Shown one piece after another: positions 8,227 to 17,668 of a stretch of 64,000 nt of DNA. The notes under the pieces were generated by a model, which saw only the letters and a program-made list of their open reading frames with translations, was not told the DNA's origin and searched no databases. Positions within the stretch are counted from its first letter, which is position 1. Every line of letters starts with the position of its first letter. The translations under genes and the position numbers were made by a program. The stretch covers positions 1-64,000 of the forward strand of contig JAZRVT010000028.1 in NCBI GenBank assembly GCA_045599325.1, written 5' to 3'. The stretch comes from Cacconaster sp045599325. Its GTDB lineage: Bacteria; Bacteroidota; Bacteroidia; Bacteroidales; UBA932.

Positions 8227-11200
8227 TCAGTTTCCGTAAAGGTAGTCTGCCGCAGCCGGAGCCATCTTTGACTGGCTGTGGGCGACCCCCTCCACTTCTA
8301 CTTTTTTCCAGTTGAATTTCAACCCCTGTGCCTCGGCGTCGGTCTGGCACCAGTTGAAGAAGAACTTGCCGCGCTCATACCTGTTCTTGCCCTGGGCGTC
8401 GGCCTCGGCGGTGGTCCTGAGGTTGGAGTCCCTTGTGGTGTCGGCGGTGCCGAGCATAAGCACGAAGTCCTTCTCATAGACAGCCTTCTTCGTTATGGCA
8501 GGAATCGCTGTTTCGAGATTGCCCCAGCCATAAGGGAAGCTGATCGTTGCGTCCGGCACTGTATACCAGCCCGGGTTGGCGGCGACAACTGTCTTCGCGC
8601 GCGGTGCGTCAGCATACATCATAAACCTGTGGGCGAACTGTCCTCCGGCGGAGTGGCCCCAGAGGTTGTATCCTGTGGCTTTCGACGCGCTGTTGTTCAC
8701 GAAGAAATCGAACAGGTCCTCGATGACTGTGTAGACCATCTTGTCCTGGGAGTTGTACTTGTTGCTGCCGTCAACGATGTTTCCTGACTGGTAGTCACTT
8801 TCAGGGAACTGTGATTCGGAGAAGGTAGGGGCGAGGATGATGACCTTGTACTGGTCGGCCTTCGCAATCCATCCGTCACGATAAGTGTCGCCGTTGCGGT
8901 CCACACCGTGCATTACGAACTGGACAGGCATTGTGGCGATGTCACCTGCAGGAATGTAGTAGTTCAGGTTGACGGTCCTGCCCCTGAATGCACCGGAGCA
9001 GTTGAATTTGACCGAGCCAGAACCCGCCCCGCTCTCGAATGTGAAACTCGATGCGGCTGCAAGGTCAACGTCCATCGTGGCCATCACGCCGCCCTTGAGC
9101 ACATAGGATGCCTTGGCGACAGGTACAGTATAGACAGACCTGTTGGTGATGACCTTGACATAACCGTTGCCGTTGGTGCTGAATTCGTAGCCGCCCTCGC
9201 GGTCTGCAAGGCCTGTGTAGACCTTGATGCCTTTGCTGCTTGTGGTGCCCGCTATCTTTGCGGTGCCGCCGAGCTGGACGGTGGCGAGGTTGCTCTTGTT
9301 GCCGTTGATGGCGATTCCGCCGGCGCTGGAGCCTGTGAGCTTGTGCTCAGTGTTGCCGACCACGGCCTTAGGAGTGTCAGGGAAGAGGGCCACGGTGAGC
9401 ACATATTCGTCGGATGAGGCGGTTGCCGGCTGTCCGAAGATATTGAGGCACATAAGCGCCGTGCCCCAGGTGAGGGACTTGGTTGCGGAGTATGAATTGT
9501 CCTTGCCTGAAACGGCTGCCAGGTCATTCTTTGTCAGAGGCGCGAATACCGGGACGTTGGCCGGTTCGAACTTGCCTGCCTGAGGCTGGTCGTAGACTAT
9601 GTCGCCGCTGCCGTAGCGTCCGCCCGAGTGGATTGCGAGCCTGAGCTCGTCGGCAGAGTTTCCGTTGCGGATCCAGGAGTGTCCGTCATAAGGGTAGACG
9701 ACAGCCTGGAGGTCGTCGAGTGTCCATTCTCCAAGATCGACCTTGCCGGAGAAGACGCCCTTGCCTGTGGCCTTGAGCGGCTTTGCCACAAGACCCGGCT
9801 CGTTGTAGTCCTTTGAGTCAGGGACGCTTGCGGCATTTCCGAAGAGAAGGCCCACGGTCTCGGTGCCGTCCCATTCGTAGAGAGTGGTGCCGTCGTCGAG
9901 CTTAGGGTAGGCGAGGTTGAGGGTGATTTCAGTGTCACCGCCCTCTGGTGAGCTCTCGCCCAGCTTGATGTCGAGGGTGGAGACGACGCCTGTGGTGAGG
10001 TTGAATGTCTGAGTAGGATATGGGATCTGGTATGTGGCCTTGTCGGTGGTCACGTTGACATAGCCGTTGCCGTCATTGCTGAAAGTGTAATCCTCCTGGC
10101 GTGCCGCAAGAGCTGCATAGAGAACAACAGGAGATTCCTGCGCGGTCTTGGCGAGTTTCACGTTCTCCTTGAGCTCCACTGTCACGAGATTGCTCTTCTC
10201 ACCGTTGATGGCGAAGGTGCCGGCGCTGGAACCTGTCAGTTTGTACTCGGAGTTGCCTGTCACGGACTTGCTCGTGTTGGTGTAGAGCTCCATCTTCTTG
10301 AGGCATTCGTCTGCTGAAGCACCTTCAGGGAGACCGTAGAGCTGGACCTTCATCAGTGAGCAGCCCCACTGCATCGCCTTCTTGACAGAGTAATCGTTGT
10401 CACCCGCCTTTGTGAGCTCGTCCTTGGTCACAGTTGCGAATACAGGGGTGTTCTCAGGGTTGAGGACGCCGGACTTGTCCTGTGAGTAGACAATAGGGTC
10501 CTTGTACTCGCCGCCGGTGTGCATCACGAGTCGGAGTTCACCGCTGTTGTTCTTGATCCAGGAGTGGCCGTCATAAGGGTAGACAACTGCCTGTATGTCG
10601 TCGACTGTCCAGTCTCCGAGTTCGATCTCTCCGGAGAATACGCCCTTGCCGGTTGCCTTCACAGGGATCGCTGCGATTGCATCAGGGGCATAGCTGCCTG
10701 AAGGGGATGCAGATGTGTTGCCGAAGAGGACTCCTACCGTCTCGTCACCTTTCCATTCATAGAGCGATGTTCCGTCAGCTGTCTTCGGGTAGTCGAGGGT
10801 GAAGGTGAACTTGCACTTGTCGCCTGTCGGATCGACAGGGTCGACAGGGTCCTGGCTCTCGCCGAGCTTGACTTTGAGCTCGCTCACGGTGCCGGTGAAG
10901 AGATTGAAGGTCTGAGCAGGGATATCGCAGGTGTATGAACCCTTGTTGGTGTTGACCTTCACGTAGCAGGTGCCGCTTTCACCGAATGTCCAGGCGCCCT
11001 GCCTTGCTGCAAGGGCTGTGTAGATGGCGACAGGACTCTTTTCGCTGGTTGCGGAGAGAGCCACCTGCTCCGCCAGGTTGACGGTCGCGCAGTTGGCCTT
11101 GTTGCCGTTGATGGCGAAGTCGCCTGAGCTGAGCTTGTACTCTGAGTTTCCGGTCATTGACTTGCTGGTGGCGGTGAAGAGTTCCATACCGGTCACATAC

Positions 11201-12714
11201 TCGTCGTCGGTGGCTCCGTCAGGCTTGCCGAAGATGTTGACCTTCATAAGTGAGCAGCCCCACATAAGGTCCTTGGTCACTGAGTATGCGTGCTCGCCCT
11301 CTTCCTTGAGGTCGGCCGCTGTGACAGGAACGAATACAGGAGCGTTGTCAGGGTTGAGCGCCCCGTTCTTAGGCTGGTTGTAGGTTATTGCCTTGGTATA
11401 GCCGCCGCCGGTATGCATTACCACTCTGAGCTCACCGCTGTTGAGCTTTATCCAGGAGTGCTCGTCACACGGATAGACGACTGCCTGGAGGTCTTCGAGA
11501 GTCCAGTCGCCGAGGTCGATGGTGCCGGAGAATACTCCCTCGCTGATGGCAGGGAGCTCCTTTGCCACTACAGTGCCCTCTGAAGGGTATTCACTGCCTG
11601 AAGGAGCGGTGTCGAGATTGCCGAAGAGGAGCCCGATCTTCTCGTTTCCGGTCCATCTGTAGAGGGTTGTGCCATCGTTGAGCTTAGGGTAGTTGAGGTT
11701 GAAGGTAAGCTGGTACTCGCTTCCGGAAGGACCTGAGGAGATCTTGGAGAGGTCGACGCTGATGTCGTTGATGCTGCCGGCCTCGAGGGTCTGGTTGGAA
11801 GCAGGGAGCTTGAGGTCATATGAACTCTTGTCTGTTATGACGGTGACTTTCACGTCGCCCGCAGCTCCGAATGCGACAGCCTTCTGGTGAGCGGCTGCTG
11901 CCGTATAGACTACAATAGGCTTTGAAGAGGTCGCCTCGGAAAGGAGCGGTGTGTCTTCGACCTTGACGAAAGCAGTGTTCTCAGGCTTGCCGTTGACCAC
12001 ATATTTCTTGTCCTTGATGACATATTCGGTGTTTCCGAAGACGCACTCCTTCGCGCCGGCCTGGAAGCGGACAGCGATCAGACGCTCGTCAGGAGATGCT
12101 GTTTCCGGCATTCCGTAGATATTGAAGCGGAGGAACGAAGCGCCCCACATCAGGTCCTTGGCGCCGAAATACTTCAGCACCGTGCCCTTGAAACCGTCAT
12201 CCTTGAGGTCGGAATATGAGAATGGATGGAAAACAGGGGCGTTGCCCTTGGTGAACTCTCCGGACTTGACCTGGGTGTAAGCCAGCTCTCCCTCATACTG
12301 TCCGCCTGTGTGCATTGCGATGTGAAGGCCGTCGCTGCCTTCGCGGACCCAGGTGTTCTCGTCGTAAGGATAGATGATGCCCTGGATATCTTCGAGCGAC
12401 CAGCCTGCAAGGTCAAGTTCGCCTGCGAAGACGCCGACCTTGTCGGTTGCCTTGAGCGGCCTGGCCACCAGACCAGGGGAGTTGAATTCAGACTCACCCG
12501 GAACTTTGCCGCTTTTTCCGAAGACTACCCCCACGGTCTCGGTGCCGTCCCATTCTCCCAGGGTGACGTCACCGCCGATGCGTGGATAACTGATGCGGAG
12601 GGTGAGGTAGTGACCTGTCGGTTCACCCTCAAAATGCTCCTGGCAGGAGTTCGCTCCCACCAAGGCTGCGAGCAGGAATGCTAATCCTGCGATAAATTTG
12701 AATGTCTTTTTCAT
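8227..12714 (-). CDS. Giant surface lipoprotein: four tandem repeats fused to an alpha/beta-hydrolase esterase
   Basis: A 1495-residue lipoprotein (signal ending ANSC, cysteine 24). Residues 34-1220 consist of four tandem modules of about 300 residues, opening YLTLRISYPRIGG, YQLTFNLNYPKLND, CKFTFTLDYPKTAD and TEITLNLAYPKLDD. Each carries an LYEWxGxExVGxLFGN motif, a QAVVYPYDxHSWI motif and an MWGxSLM motif. The pattern is reminiscent of fimbrillin-like beta-sandwich modules, but this is only a resemblance. Residues 1225-1495 form an alpha/beta hydrolase like PHB-depolymerase/feruloyl-esterase-type enzymes: VMHGVDRNGD, nucleophile GHSAGG (Ser about 1355), a late AHS histidine. The upstream gene encodes a stand-alone paralogue of this esterase; start and stop overlap by 4 bases. 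Last gene of the operon. Substrate unknown. Confidence 0.85.
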   Translation of the reverse strand: MKKTFKFIAGLAFLLAALVGANSCQEHFEGEPTGHYLTLRISYPRIGGDVTLGEWDGTETVGVVFGKSGKVPGESEFNSPGLVARPLKATDKVGVFAGELDLAGWSLEDIQGIIYPYDENTWVREGSDGLHIAMHTGGQYEGELAYTQVKSGEFTKGNAPVFHPFSYSDLKDDGFKGTVLKYFGAKDLMWGASFLRFNIYGMPETASPDERLIAVRFQAGAKECVFGNTEYVIKDKKYVVNGKPENTAFVKVEDTPLLSEATSSKPIVVYTAAAAHQKAVAFGAAGDVKVTVITDKSSYDLKLPASNQTLEAGSINDISVDLSKISSGPSGSEYQLTFNLNYPKLNDGTTLYRWTGNEKIGLLFGNLDTAPSGSEYPSEGTVVAKELPAISEGVFSGTIDLGDWTLEDLQAVVYPCDEHSWIKLNSGELRVVMHTGGGYTKAITYNQPKNGALNPDNAPVFVPVTAADLKEEGEHAYSVTKDLMWGCSLMKVNIFGKPDGATDDEYVTGMELFTATSKSMTGNSEYKLSSGDFAINGNKANCATVNLAEQVALSATSEKSPVAIYTALAARQGAWTFGESGTCYVKVNTNKGSYTCDIPAQTFNLFTGTVSELKVKLGESQDPVDPVDPTGDKCKFTFTLDYPKTADGTSLYEWKGDETVGVLFGNTSASPSGSYAPDAIAAIPVKATGKGVFSGEIELGDWTVDDIQAVVYPYDGHSWIKNNSGELRLVMHTGGEYKDPIVYSQDKSGVLNPENTPVFATVTKDELTKAGDNDYSVKKAMQWGCSLMKVQLYGLPEGASADECLKKMELYTNTSKSVTGNSEYKLTGSSAGTFAINGEKSNLVTVELKENVKLAKTAQESPVVLYAALAARQEDYTFSNDGNGYVNVTTDKATYQIPYPTQTFNLTTGVVSTLDIKLGESSPEGGDTEITLNLAYPKLDDGTTLYEWDGTETVGLLFGNAASVPDSKDYNEPGLVAKPLKATGKGVFSGKVDLGEWTLDDLQAVVYPYDGHSWIRNGNSADELRLAIHSGGRYGSGDIVYDQPQAGKFEPANVPVFAPLTKNDLAAVSGKDNSYSATKSLTWGTALMCLNIFGQPATASSDEYVLTVALFPDTPKAVVGNTEHKLTGSSAGGIAINGNKSNLATVQLGGTAKIAGTTSSKGIKVYTGLADREGGYEFSTNGNGYVKVITNRSVYTVPVAKASYVLKGGVMATMDVDLAAASSFTFESGAGSGSVKFNCSGAFRGRTVNLNYYIPAGDIATMPVQFVMHGVDRNGDTYRDGWIAKADQYKVIILAPTFSESQFPESDYQSGNIVDGSNKYNSQDKMVYTVIEDLFDFFVNNSASKATGYNLWGHSAGGQFAHRFMMYADAPRAKTVVAANPGWYTVPDATISFPYGWGNLETAIPAITKKAVYEKDFVLMLGTADTTRDSNLRTTAEADAQGKNRYERGKFFFNWCQTDAEAQGLKFNWKKVEVEGVAHSQSKMAPAAADYLYGN
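9048..12612 (-). repeat. Four tandem coding repeats of about 890 bases
   Basis: Approximate units on the minus strand are 12612-11722, 11721-10822, 10821-9937 and 9936-9048. Units 2, 3 and 4 are most alike. Unit 1 is the most diverged, with differences in its motifs (GGDVTLGEWDGTETVGVVFG). Short Pro/Asp/Gly linkers (such as DPVDPVDPTGDK) separate units 2 and 3. Confidence 0.85.
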
Positions 12715-13592
12715 TTTTCACCGTAGATTACTTCGGCTGCTTTCGGAGCCATCTTGGAATTGGAGTGGCTTGAGCCGCTCACATATGCTTTTTTCCAGTT
12801 GAACTGGACGCCTCTTGCCTCTGCGTCCTTCTGGCAGAATGCATAGAAGGACTCTCCGCGCTCGAGCCTGTTGAGGCCCTGGAGGTCAGCTTCCGGCGTC
12901 TGGCGGAGGTTGCTTGTCCTCAGAGTGTCGGCGTCGCCGAGAAGGATGGTCAGGTCCTTTGCGTAGAAATCCGCAAGGTCGATACCAAGCTCCTCTTCAG
13001 CATTGCCGATGCCGTATGGGAATCCTGCAGTGTCGGTAGGGAAGGTGTACCATCCCGAGTTGGCTGCGACTGCAATGTCCACCTTAGGGTCTCCGAACAT
13101 CAGATACCTGTGTACGAACTGGGCGCCTGCGGAGTGACCGTAGATGTTGAATTTCTTCGCCTTGGAGGTGCTGTGGTCGAGGAAGAAGTCGAAGATGCCG
13201 TCAACGATGGTATAGGTCATATCTTCCTTTCTGTTGAACTTGCCTTCGGCGTTCAGGATATTCCCCTGCTGGTATGACTCTTCAGCGAACTGTTCGTCGG
13301 AGAAGGTCGGAACGAGAAGGATGCAGCCGTACTTGTCGGCCTCCTTGACCCAGACGTTGAAATATCCGTCACCGTTGCGGCCCATTCCGTGCATCACGAT
13401 CTGGACCGGCATTGACGCTATGTCTCCCTCCGGGATGTAGTAATAGAGATGGATGGTCTTCTCCCCGTCTGCCGTAGTGCAGGCATAGTCCATTTCTCCC
13501 TTGCCCTGCTGGAAGAGAATCTCTTTTTTCTGGCAGGATGAAGCTGATACCAGGGCGAGTACCAGAGCCAGTAGCATTAGTTTGCCTTTCAT
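12711..13592 (-). CDS. Alpha/beta-hydrolase esterase lipoprotein (stand-alone paralogue)
   Basis: A 293-residue lipoprotein (signal ending ASSC, cysteine 20) with one alpha/beta-hydrolase domain. Visible features: the oxyanion-region VMHGMGRNGDGY near residue 67, nucleophile elbow GHSAG with Ser154, a candidate acid in LLGDAD (Asp220 or Asp222) and catalytic His276 in GSSHSNS. It is clearly homologous to the C-terminal domain of the neighbouring 1495-residue protein, sharing motifs throughout (YYIPxGDIAxMPVQ, NSGWYT/NPGWYT, LGDADT/LGTADT). The fold matches secreted esterases annotated as PHB depolymerase-like. It starts one base after iadA ends and overlaps the next gene by 4 bases, so expression is tightly coupled. 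The bond it cuts is unknown. Confidence 0.87.
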   Translation of the reverse strand: MKGKLMLLALVLALVSASSCQKKEILFQQGKGEMDYACTTADGEKTIHLYYYIPEGDIASMPVQIVMHGMGRNGDGYFNVWVKEADKYGCILLVPTFSDEQFAEESYQQGNILNAEGKFNRKEDMTYTIVDGIFDFFLDHSTSKAKKFNIYGHSAGAQFVHRYLMFGDPKVDIAVAANSGWYTFPTDTAGFPYGIGNAEEELGIDLADFYAKDLTILLGDADTLRTSNLRQTPEADLQGLNRLERGESFYAFCQKDAEARGVQFNWKKAYVSGSSHSNSKMAPKAAEVIYGEK

Positions 13593-13593
13593 A

Positions 13594-14700
13594 TTATATA
13601 AATTTGATACCTTTCGAGTAAACGCCTGAGATTGAGAGGTCTTCCGGCTGAAGGATTACGAAGTCGGCGTCGCTCCCCTTCGCAATGTTTCCTTTTGCCG
13701 GAAGGGAGAGATTCCTCGCCGGGTTGGATGTGACGAGCTTGAGCGCGTCCTCCAGCGGCAGGATGCCATTTTTTACAAGCGCGACAACCTCTTTGTAGTT
13801 GAGGTCGAGAGGCGCAGGGTTATATGTCACCTCGCCTGTCTCGGGATCCTCCCGGCGCACGCCTCCGCGTCCGTCGCTCGAGAAAGTGAGGTTCCCGAGA
13901 GGGGCCCCCATTTCCAGGGCCATTCCCACGGCCTCGTGAGGGGCGGTGAATTTCGTTCCGCCTGTGGAGACATCCATCATTCCGCCTCTTTTCGCGAATT
14001 TCACGCACTCATCGAAGAGGTCGCGTGTCCTGATGGTATGGGTAGGTGAGAAGTAGGAGATGAGAGACGGATACTTGTCGATTATGGAGAAGATGGTGTC
14101 AATCCGAGTCGGCAGGTTTCCGAGATGGATGTGGAGGATGCCGTGCTTGCCGGAGGTGAAGCCTCCGAGCCTTATCTGGTGGACAAGCCTGAGCACCTCT
14201 TCCTCAGTCGGGAACGGACTGCGGTCGTCGCTCATCGCCAGCTTGCAGCCGATCACCTTGTCAATGAAGATCATATCTTCTGCGACCGACCCTGTGATTG
14301 TTTTTGGAGGATAGCCGTAGTAGCTGGTGAGCATATAGGCAGTCAGTCCCTGCTCATCGAGTGATTTGGCCTTGGAGTAGAGTGTTGAGAGCTCCTTGAC
14401 GAATCCGTCTGTGCCGAGCAGGCCGAGTATGGTGGTGGTTCCGACAGAGACCAGGTCCTGCACGGTCACTTCAGGGATGAAGGATCTGTGGCCGAACTGG
14501 CCGCCGCCGCCGGTGATATGGACGTGCTGGTCGATGAACCCCGGGCAGAGGAACGCACCCTTGAGGTCGATTGTCTCAACGTGGAATCCGCTGAGGGAGA
14601 AGCCGTCCCCGATTGCGGCGATCTTCCCGCCGGAAACAATGACCTCGTGCTGAGGCAGCTCGTCGGGAGCGAATATTCTGCAGTTCTTGAATACTATCAT
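13594..14700 (-). CDS. iadA: Isoaspartyl dipeptidase (beta-aspartyl-peptidase)
   Basis: A 368-residue amidohydrolase-superfamily enzyme, matching isoaspartyl dipeptidase, which hydrolyses beta-aspartyl dipeptides to aspartate plus an amino acid in the cytoplasm. Motifs: metal-binding H59-x-H61 in GFIDQHVHITGGGGQFGHRS, the SYYGYPPKTITGS segment, HILHIHLGN near residue 190, SPTHTIRT near 219, and FSSDGRGG with the metal-binding aspartate near 280. Length fits the family (about 390). No signal peptide. It lies between the M14 carboxypeptidase (14-base gap) and the esterase lipoprotein (1-base gap), placing isoaspartyl cleavage inside the SusCD operon and suggesting that imported peptides carry beta-Asp linkages. 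Confidence 0.92.
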   Translation of the reverse strand: MIVFKNCRIFAPDELPQHEVIVSGGKIAAIGDGFSLSGFHVETIDLKGAFLCPGFIDQHVHITGGGGQFGHRSFIPEVTVQDLVSVGTTTILGLLGTDGFVKELSTLYSKAKSLDEQGLTAYMLTSYYGYPPKTITGSVAEDMIFIDKVIGCKLAMSDDRSPFPTEEEVLRLVHQIRLGGFTSGKHGILHIHLGNLPTRIDTIFSIIDKYPSLISYFSPTHTIRTRDLFDECVKFAKRGGMMDVSTGGTKFTAPHEAVGMALEMGAPLGNLTFSSDGRGGVRREDPETGEVTYNPAPLDLNYKEVVALVKNGILPLEDALKLVTSNPARNLSLPAKGNIAKGSDADFVILQPEDLSISGVYSKGIKFI

Positions 14701-14714
14701 AATGCGATTGTCGT

Positions 14715-16262
14715 TTATTTAATGAGTCTGTGGACTTTGAGGACATCTCCCGCAGAAGTCCCGATCACGCAGAAGGAGACGAATCCGTTTGCTGCTTCAG
14801 GTTCCAGCACTGATACTGCGAAGTTGGCGTTCTCCTGGTGGAGGCTGACCACATATGTGCCTTTGCTGAATACCTTCTTCTGTCTGAAGAGTTCTGTGCT
14901 GACACTCTGCCTGTGGATTTTCTCCCATTCCTTGGAGGCTCTTGAGTATTTGGTGACTTTGTAGCTCTCGACTTCGAGTTCGGTGTCACTTTCAAGTCTG
15001 GTGACTTCCACTCCGAGGATGCGGAGGTTCTCGACCGCCTTCTCTTCGGACATCTCGATGATGTAGGCCTCTGGGCGTTCACGCTGCATCAGAATCTGCG
15101 GTTCGAGAGCGTCAAGGACTCTGACGTTCTCCACAACTGCAGGTTCGGCGGTGTTCATGTCGAGCCAGGTGACAGGAAGCCGCTTTTCCTTCGATTCGAA
15201 GAGCACCGTCACAGGCTCCTTGCCCTTTACTGTGGTCTTGTTTGCCTTCCGTACCAGTTTCCTTATTGCTCTGCTGTTGTCGAAAGTCTGTTCAAGCACA
15301 GTCTTGGCGACAAGGAAAGAACAGCAGGTCCGCCTTGGGAGCGACAGCCTGCCAAGCCCTATGCCGCGCAGTTCCGCAAAGAATGAGATGGCGTTTGAAA
15401 GAGCGTAGGAGGTGGAACTTGACTGAGGGCTCTTGGCATTGAGGATGAGAGTCGGCTCGGAGCCCTCTTCATCCACAGTGTAGTATCCGAAATGGGAGAA
15501 TCCGTTTTCGTCAAGGACCTCTTCGCACTTGCTCTGGAACAGGTCGATGGAAGCCTTCCGGAGAGGCTCGCATACGTTCGGATATCCGGTCGGAAGGAAC
15601 AGCACATCATAGTATGACGCCGCCCCCTTGCCGCTGACGAACGGCAGCTTGCGGTAAGGCTGGTATTCGTGGAAGTCCATCGCCACGTCAGGGTTGACGC
15701 CGATGAAGGCCTTCTTGATGATGACGCTCTGCTTGTCGGCGAATTTGGTCTGGTCGCGGTTCAGGTCATAACCATCTCCGGAGACTCTCTGGAACGCGGC
15801 GTAGCCGTCGATATTCGCTACAGGAAGGATATAGAGGTCTATCCTGTCGAGCAGACGGGAGCCCTCCTCTGTGCCGAGCACATAGTCGATTATGGCGAAA
15901 AGCCCTTCGGCTCCGCCCGGCTCGTTGCCGTGGATGAGCCCCTGGAGCCAGACCTTGACCTTTCTGCCGCTCTCTCCTGAGTTCAGCCTGACCATAGGCA
16001 CACGCCTCCCTTCAGCAGAAACGCCGATCCAGGAGAGTGTCATCCGGCTGTCGGAGGCGCGGGATTCGAGCCAGCTGACAATCTCTTCGTATGAGGCGAA
16101 CCTGTCCTCTTCAATGGAGAGTGTCGGTGTCCTGAAAGTGACAGGCGGGTCCGGGTAGAGCTTGTCGGCAATCGCCTTTTTGAAGTCCTGCGCGGAAAGC
16201 AGGCAGCCTGAGATTACAAGCAGCGCTGCTGTGGCAAGAATATGATGACGGGCCGTTTTCAT
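14715..16262 (-). CDS. M14 family zinc carboxypeptidase, exported
   Basis: A 515-residue M14 (carboxypeptidase A-type) metallopeptidase with a signal peptide carrying a lipobox (ISGC near residue 19). Zinc ligands are visible: the H-x-x-E of LIHGNEPGG near residue 112 and the histidine of AMDFHEYQP near 197. The VANIDGY and RDGYDLNRDQT-type stretch supplies substrate-binding Asn-Arg residues, and FAELRG near 296 holds the catalytic glutamate. About 180 residues follow the catalytic domain without an assigned function. The enzyme would remove C-terminal residues from peptides at the envelope, feeding the transporters of the same operon. Gaps to its operon neighbours are 21 and 14 bases. Confidence 0.92.
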   Translation of the reverse strand: MKTARHHILATAALLVISGCLLSAQDFKKAIADKLYPDPPVTFRTPTLSIEEDRFASYEEIVSWLESRASDSRMTLSWIGVSAEGRRVPMVRLNSGESGRKVKVWLQGLIHGNEPGGAEGLFAIIDYVLGTEEGSRLLDRIDLYILPVANIDGYAAFQRVSGDGYDLNRDQTKFADKQSVIIKKAFIGVNPDVAMDFHEYQPYRKLPFVSGKGAASYYDVLFLPTGYPNVCEPLRKASIDLFQSKCEEVLDENGFSHFGYYTVDEEGSEPTLILNAKSPQSSSTSYALSNAISFFAELRGIGLGRLSLPRRTCCSFLVAKTVLEQTFDNSRAIRKLVRKANKTTVKGKEPVTVLFESKEKRLPVTWLDMNTAEPAVVENVRVLDALEPQILMQRERPEAYIIEMSEEKAVENLRILGVEVTRLESDTELEVESYKVTKYSRASKEWEKIHRQSVSTELFRQKKVFSKGTYVVSLHQENANFAVSVLEPEAANGFVSFCVIGTSAGDVLKVHRLIK

Positions 16263-16283
16263 ATTGTATTGTCTGTTGATTTG

Positions 16284-17657
16284 TTACTGGATGATGTAGT
16301 GAAGTATGTTGAGGAATGCGGCGCACACCGCCATAAGCGGCAGGTTTCTCTTAGCCAGGTCCATAGGTGACACGCCGGCTATGCCGCAGATTGCCACGAT
16401 GACACCTGAGATAGGAGATGCCGCGCGTCCCATACTGGCCGCCAGTTGTGAAGGAAGCACCATCTGGACTGCCGGCATCCCGAACTGTGAGGCGATGCCG
16501 GGGAGCAGAGGGCTGAATGAGAAGAAGGCTGCGTTGCCGCTTCCCATCAGCATTGCCGCAAGGAATACGATTATGGTAATCATCACAGAAATGGCTGTCC
16601 CTCCGAAGCCGGCGCTTGTGGTGCCGTCAACCAGAGAGTCGATGAACCCGAGGCTGATGAGGCCGCCGGAGAAAATCTCGGCTGCCACTATCAGCGTTAT
16701 GACAGATGTGAACACATTGCCCATTCCCTGCCAGAAACTGCCGAAAAGGGCGAATGTCTCCTTGACGTTGCGCTGCCTGAGCGCTGTGCAGACCACTGCA
16801 ATTACAAAGGAGACCAGCATTGCGACAGTGGTGGAGATGTTTACGTCAAAGTGCCCGACATAGCCGGAAAAAAGTATCAGGAGCACAAGAGGAAGGAGCG
16901 GGAGGAACGCAAAGTATTTCGGCGCATCCGGGCATACTGCTTCGTCGATGGTCTCGCTGAAAACCTGCTTTCCCTGCCTTGCGTCGCGCTTGTCGCAGTA
17001 TTTGCTGTAGAAGTAGAACATCACCATGAGCACAACTGTCGTAGGGATGACGACCGGAAGCTGGTAGTGGAGGAAATAGTCCACAGGCGTCATGTCCACA
17101 AGTGCGGAGGCCGCTGCTGTGTTGGCGGAACCCGGACCCTGGTCAAAGATTGTGGCGGTGGCGATGACAGAGAGCGCTGTCAGCTTGCTGACGCCCAGAT
17201 TGACGAGAATAGGGTAGAGGGTTGCAGCCAGCAGCAGGCCCACTCCTGCGGCGGACGGTGTGGTTATGAAGAGGATCTGACCGATCGGGATTGCCAGGAT
17301 CGCAGCAATGTAAGGGTATCTCTTGAATACTTTGAGAGGTCTGATTGCCAGGTAGACGAGCATATTGGTGGCTTCTATCTTGTTCATGAAGGCCACATAT
17401 CCGCCGATTGTCATAATCATCAGGCCTGCCCTGGTGAAGTTGGAGATGAACTTCTCCTCGACATAGCGGAAAACATCGAACACCTGCAGACCGGTCTCCT
17501 TGGCAACTCCCACCGGAGAGGTTCCGATGAGAGCCGCCAGTGCGACCATCACTATTCCCGATATCAGCAGCACACCCTGCGGGTTGTACTTCTTGTACAG
17601 CAGGATGGCGGTAATCACTGTTACCGCTATACAGATCGAGAATGAGATCCAAATCAT
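16284..17657 (-). CDS. DcuC-family anaerobic C4-dicarboxylate carrier (second copy in operon)
   Basis: A 457-residue, 11-12-segment inner-membrane carrier of the DcuC family, which moves succinate, fumarate and aspartate, often as exchange. Recognisable stretches: GYVAFMNKIEATNMLVYLAIRPLK near residue 85 (split across a loop), ATATIFDQGPGSANTAAASAL near 170, and LMGSGNAAFFSFSPLLPGIA near 365. It is a paralogue of the carrier at the head of the same operon, sharing the gene order of charged loops, but the two differ clearly. It lies between SusD (11-base gap) and the M14 peptidase (21-base gap). In an anaerobic Bacteroidota it could take up aspartate-type products or export succinate; direction cannot be read from sequence. 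Confidence 0.9.
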   Translation of the reverse strand: MIWISFSICIAVTVITAILLYKKYNPQGVLLISGIVMVALAALIGTSPVGVAKETGLQVFDVFRYVEEKFISNFTRAGLMIMTIGGYVAFMNKIEATNMLVYLAIRPLKVFKRYPYIAAILAIPIGQILFITTPSAAGVGLLLAATLYPILVNLGVSKLTALSVIATATIFDQGPGSANTAAASALVDMTPVDYFLHYQLPVVIPTTVVLMVMFYFYSKYCDKRDARQGKQVFSETIDEAVCPDAPKYFAFLPLLPLVLLILFSGYVGHFDVNISTTVAMLVSFVIAVVCTALRQRNVKETFALFGSFWQGMGNVFTSVITLIVAAEIFSGGLISLGFIDSLVDGTTSAGFGGTAISVMITIIVFLAAMLMGSGNAAFFSFSPLLPGIASQFGMPAVQMVLPSQLAASMGRAASPISGVIVAICGIAGVSPMDLAKRNLPLMAVCAAFLNILHYIIQ

Positions 17658-17668
17658 ATCAGGAGACT

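Noticed and set aside
9048..12612. The four 890-base repeats as a CRISPR-like or mobile repeat
   Set aside because: The repeats are in frame, coding and diverged mainly outside conserved protein motifs, so they are protein modules.
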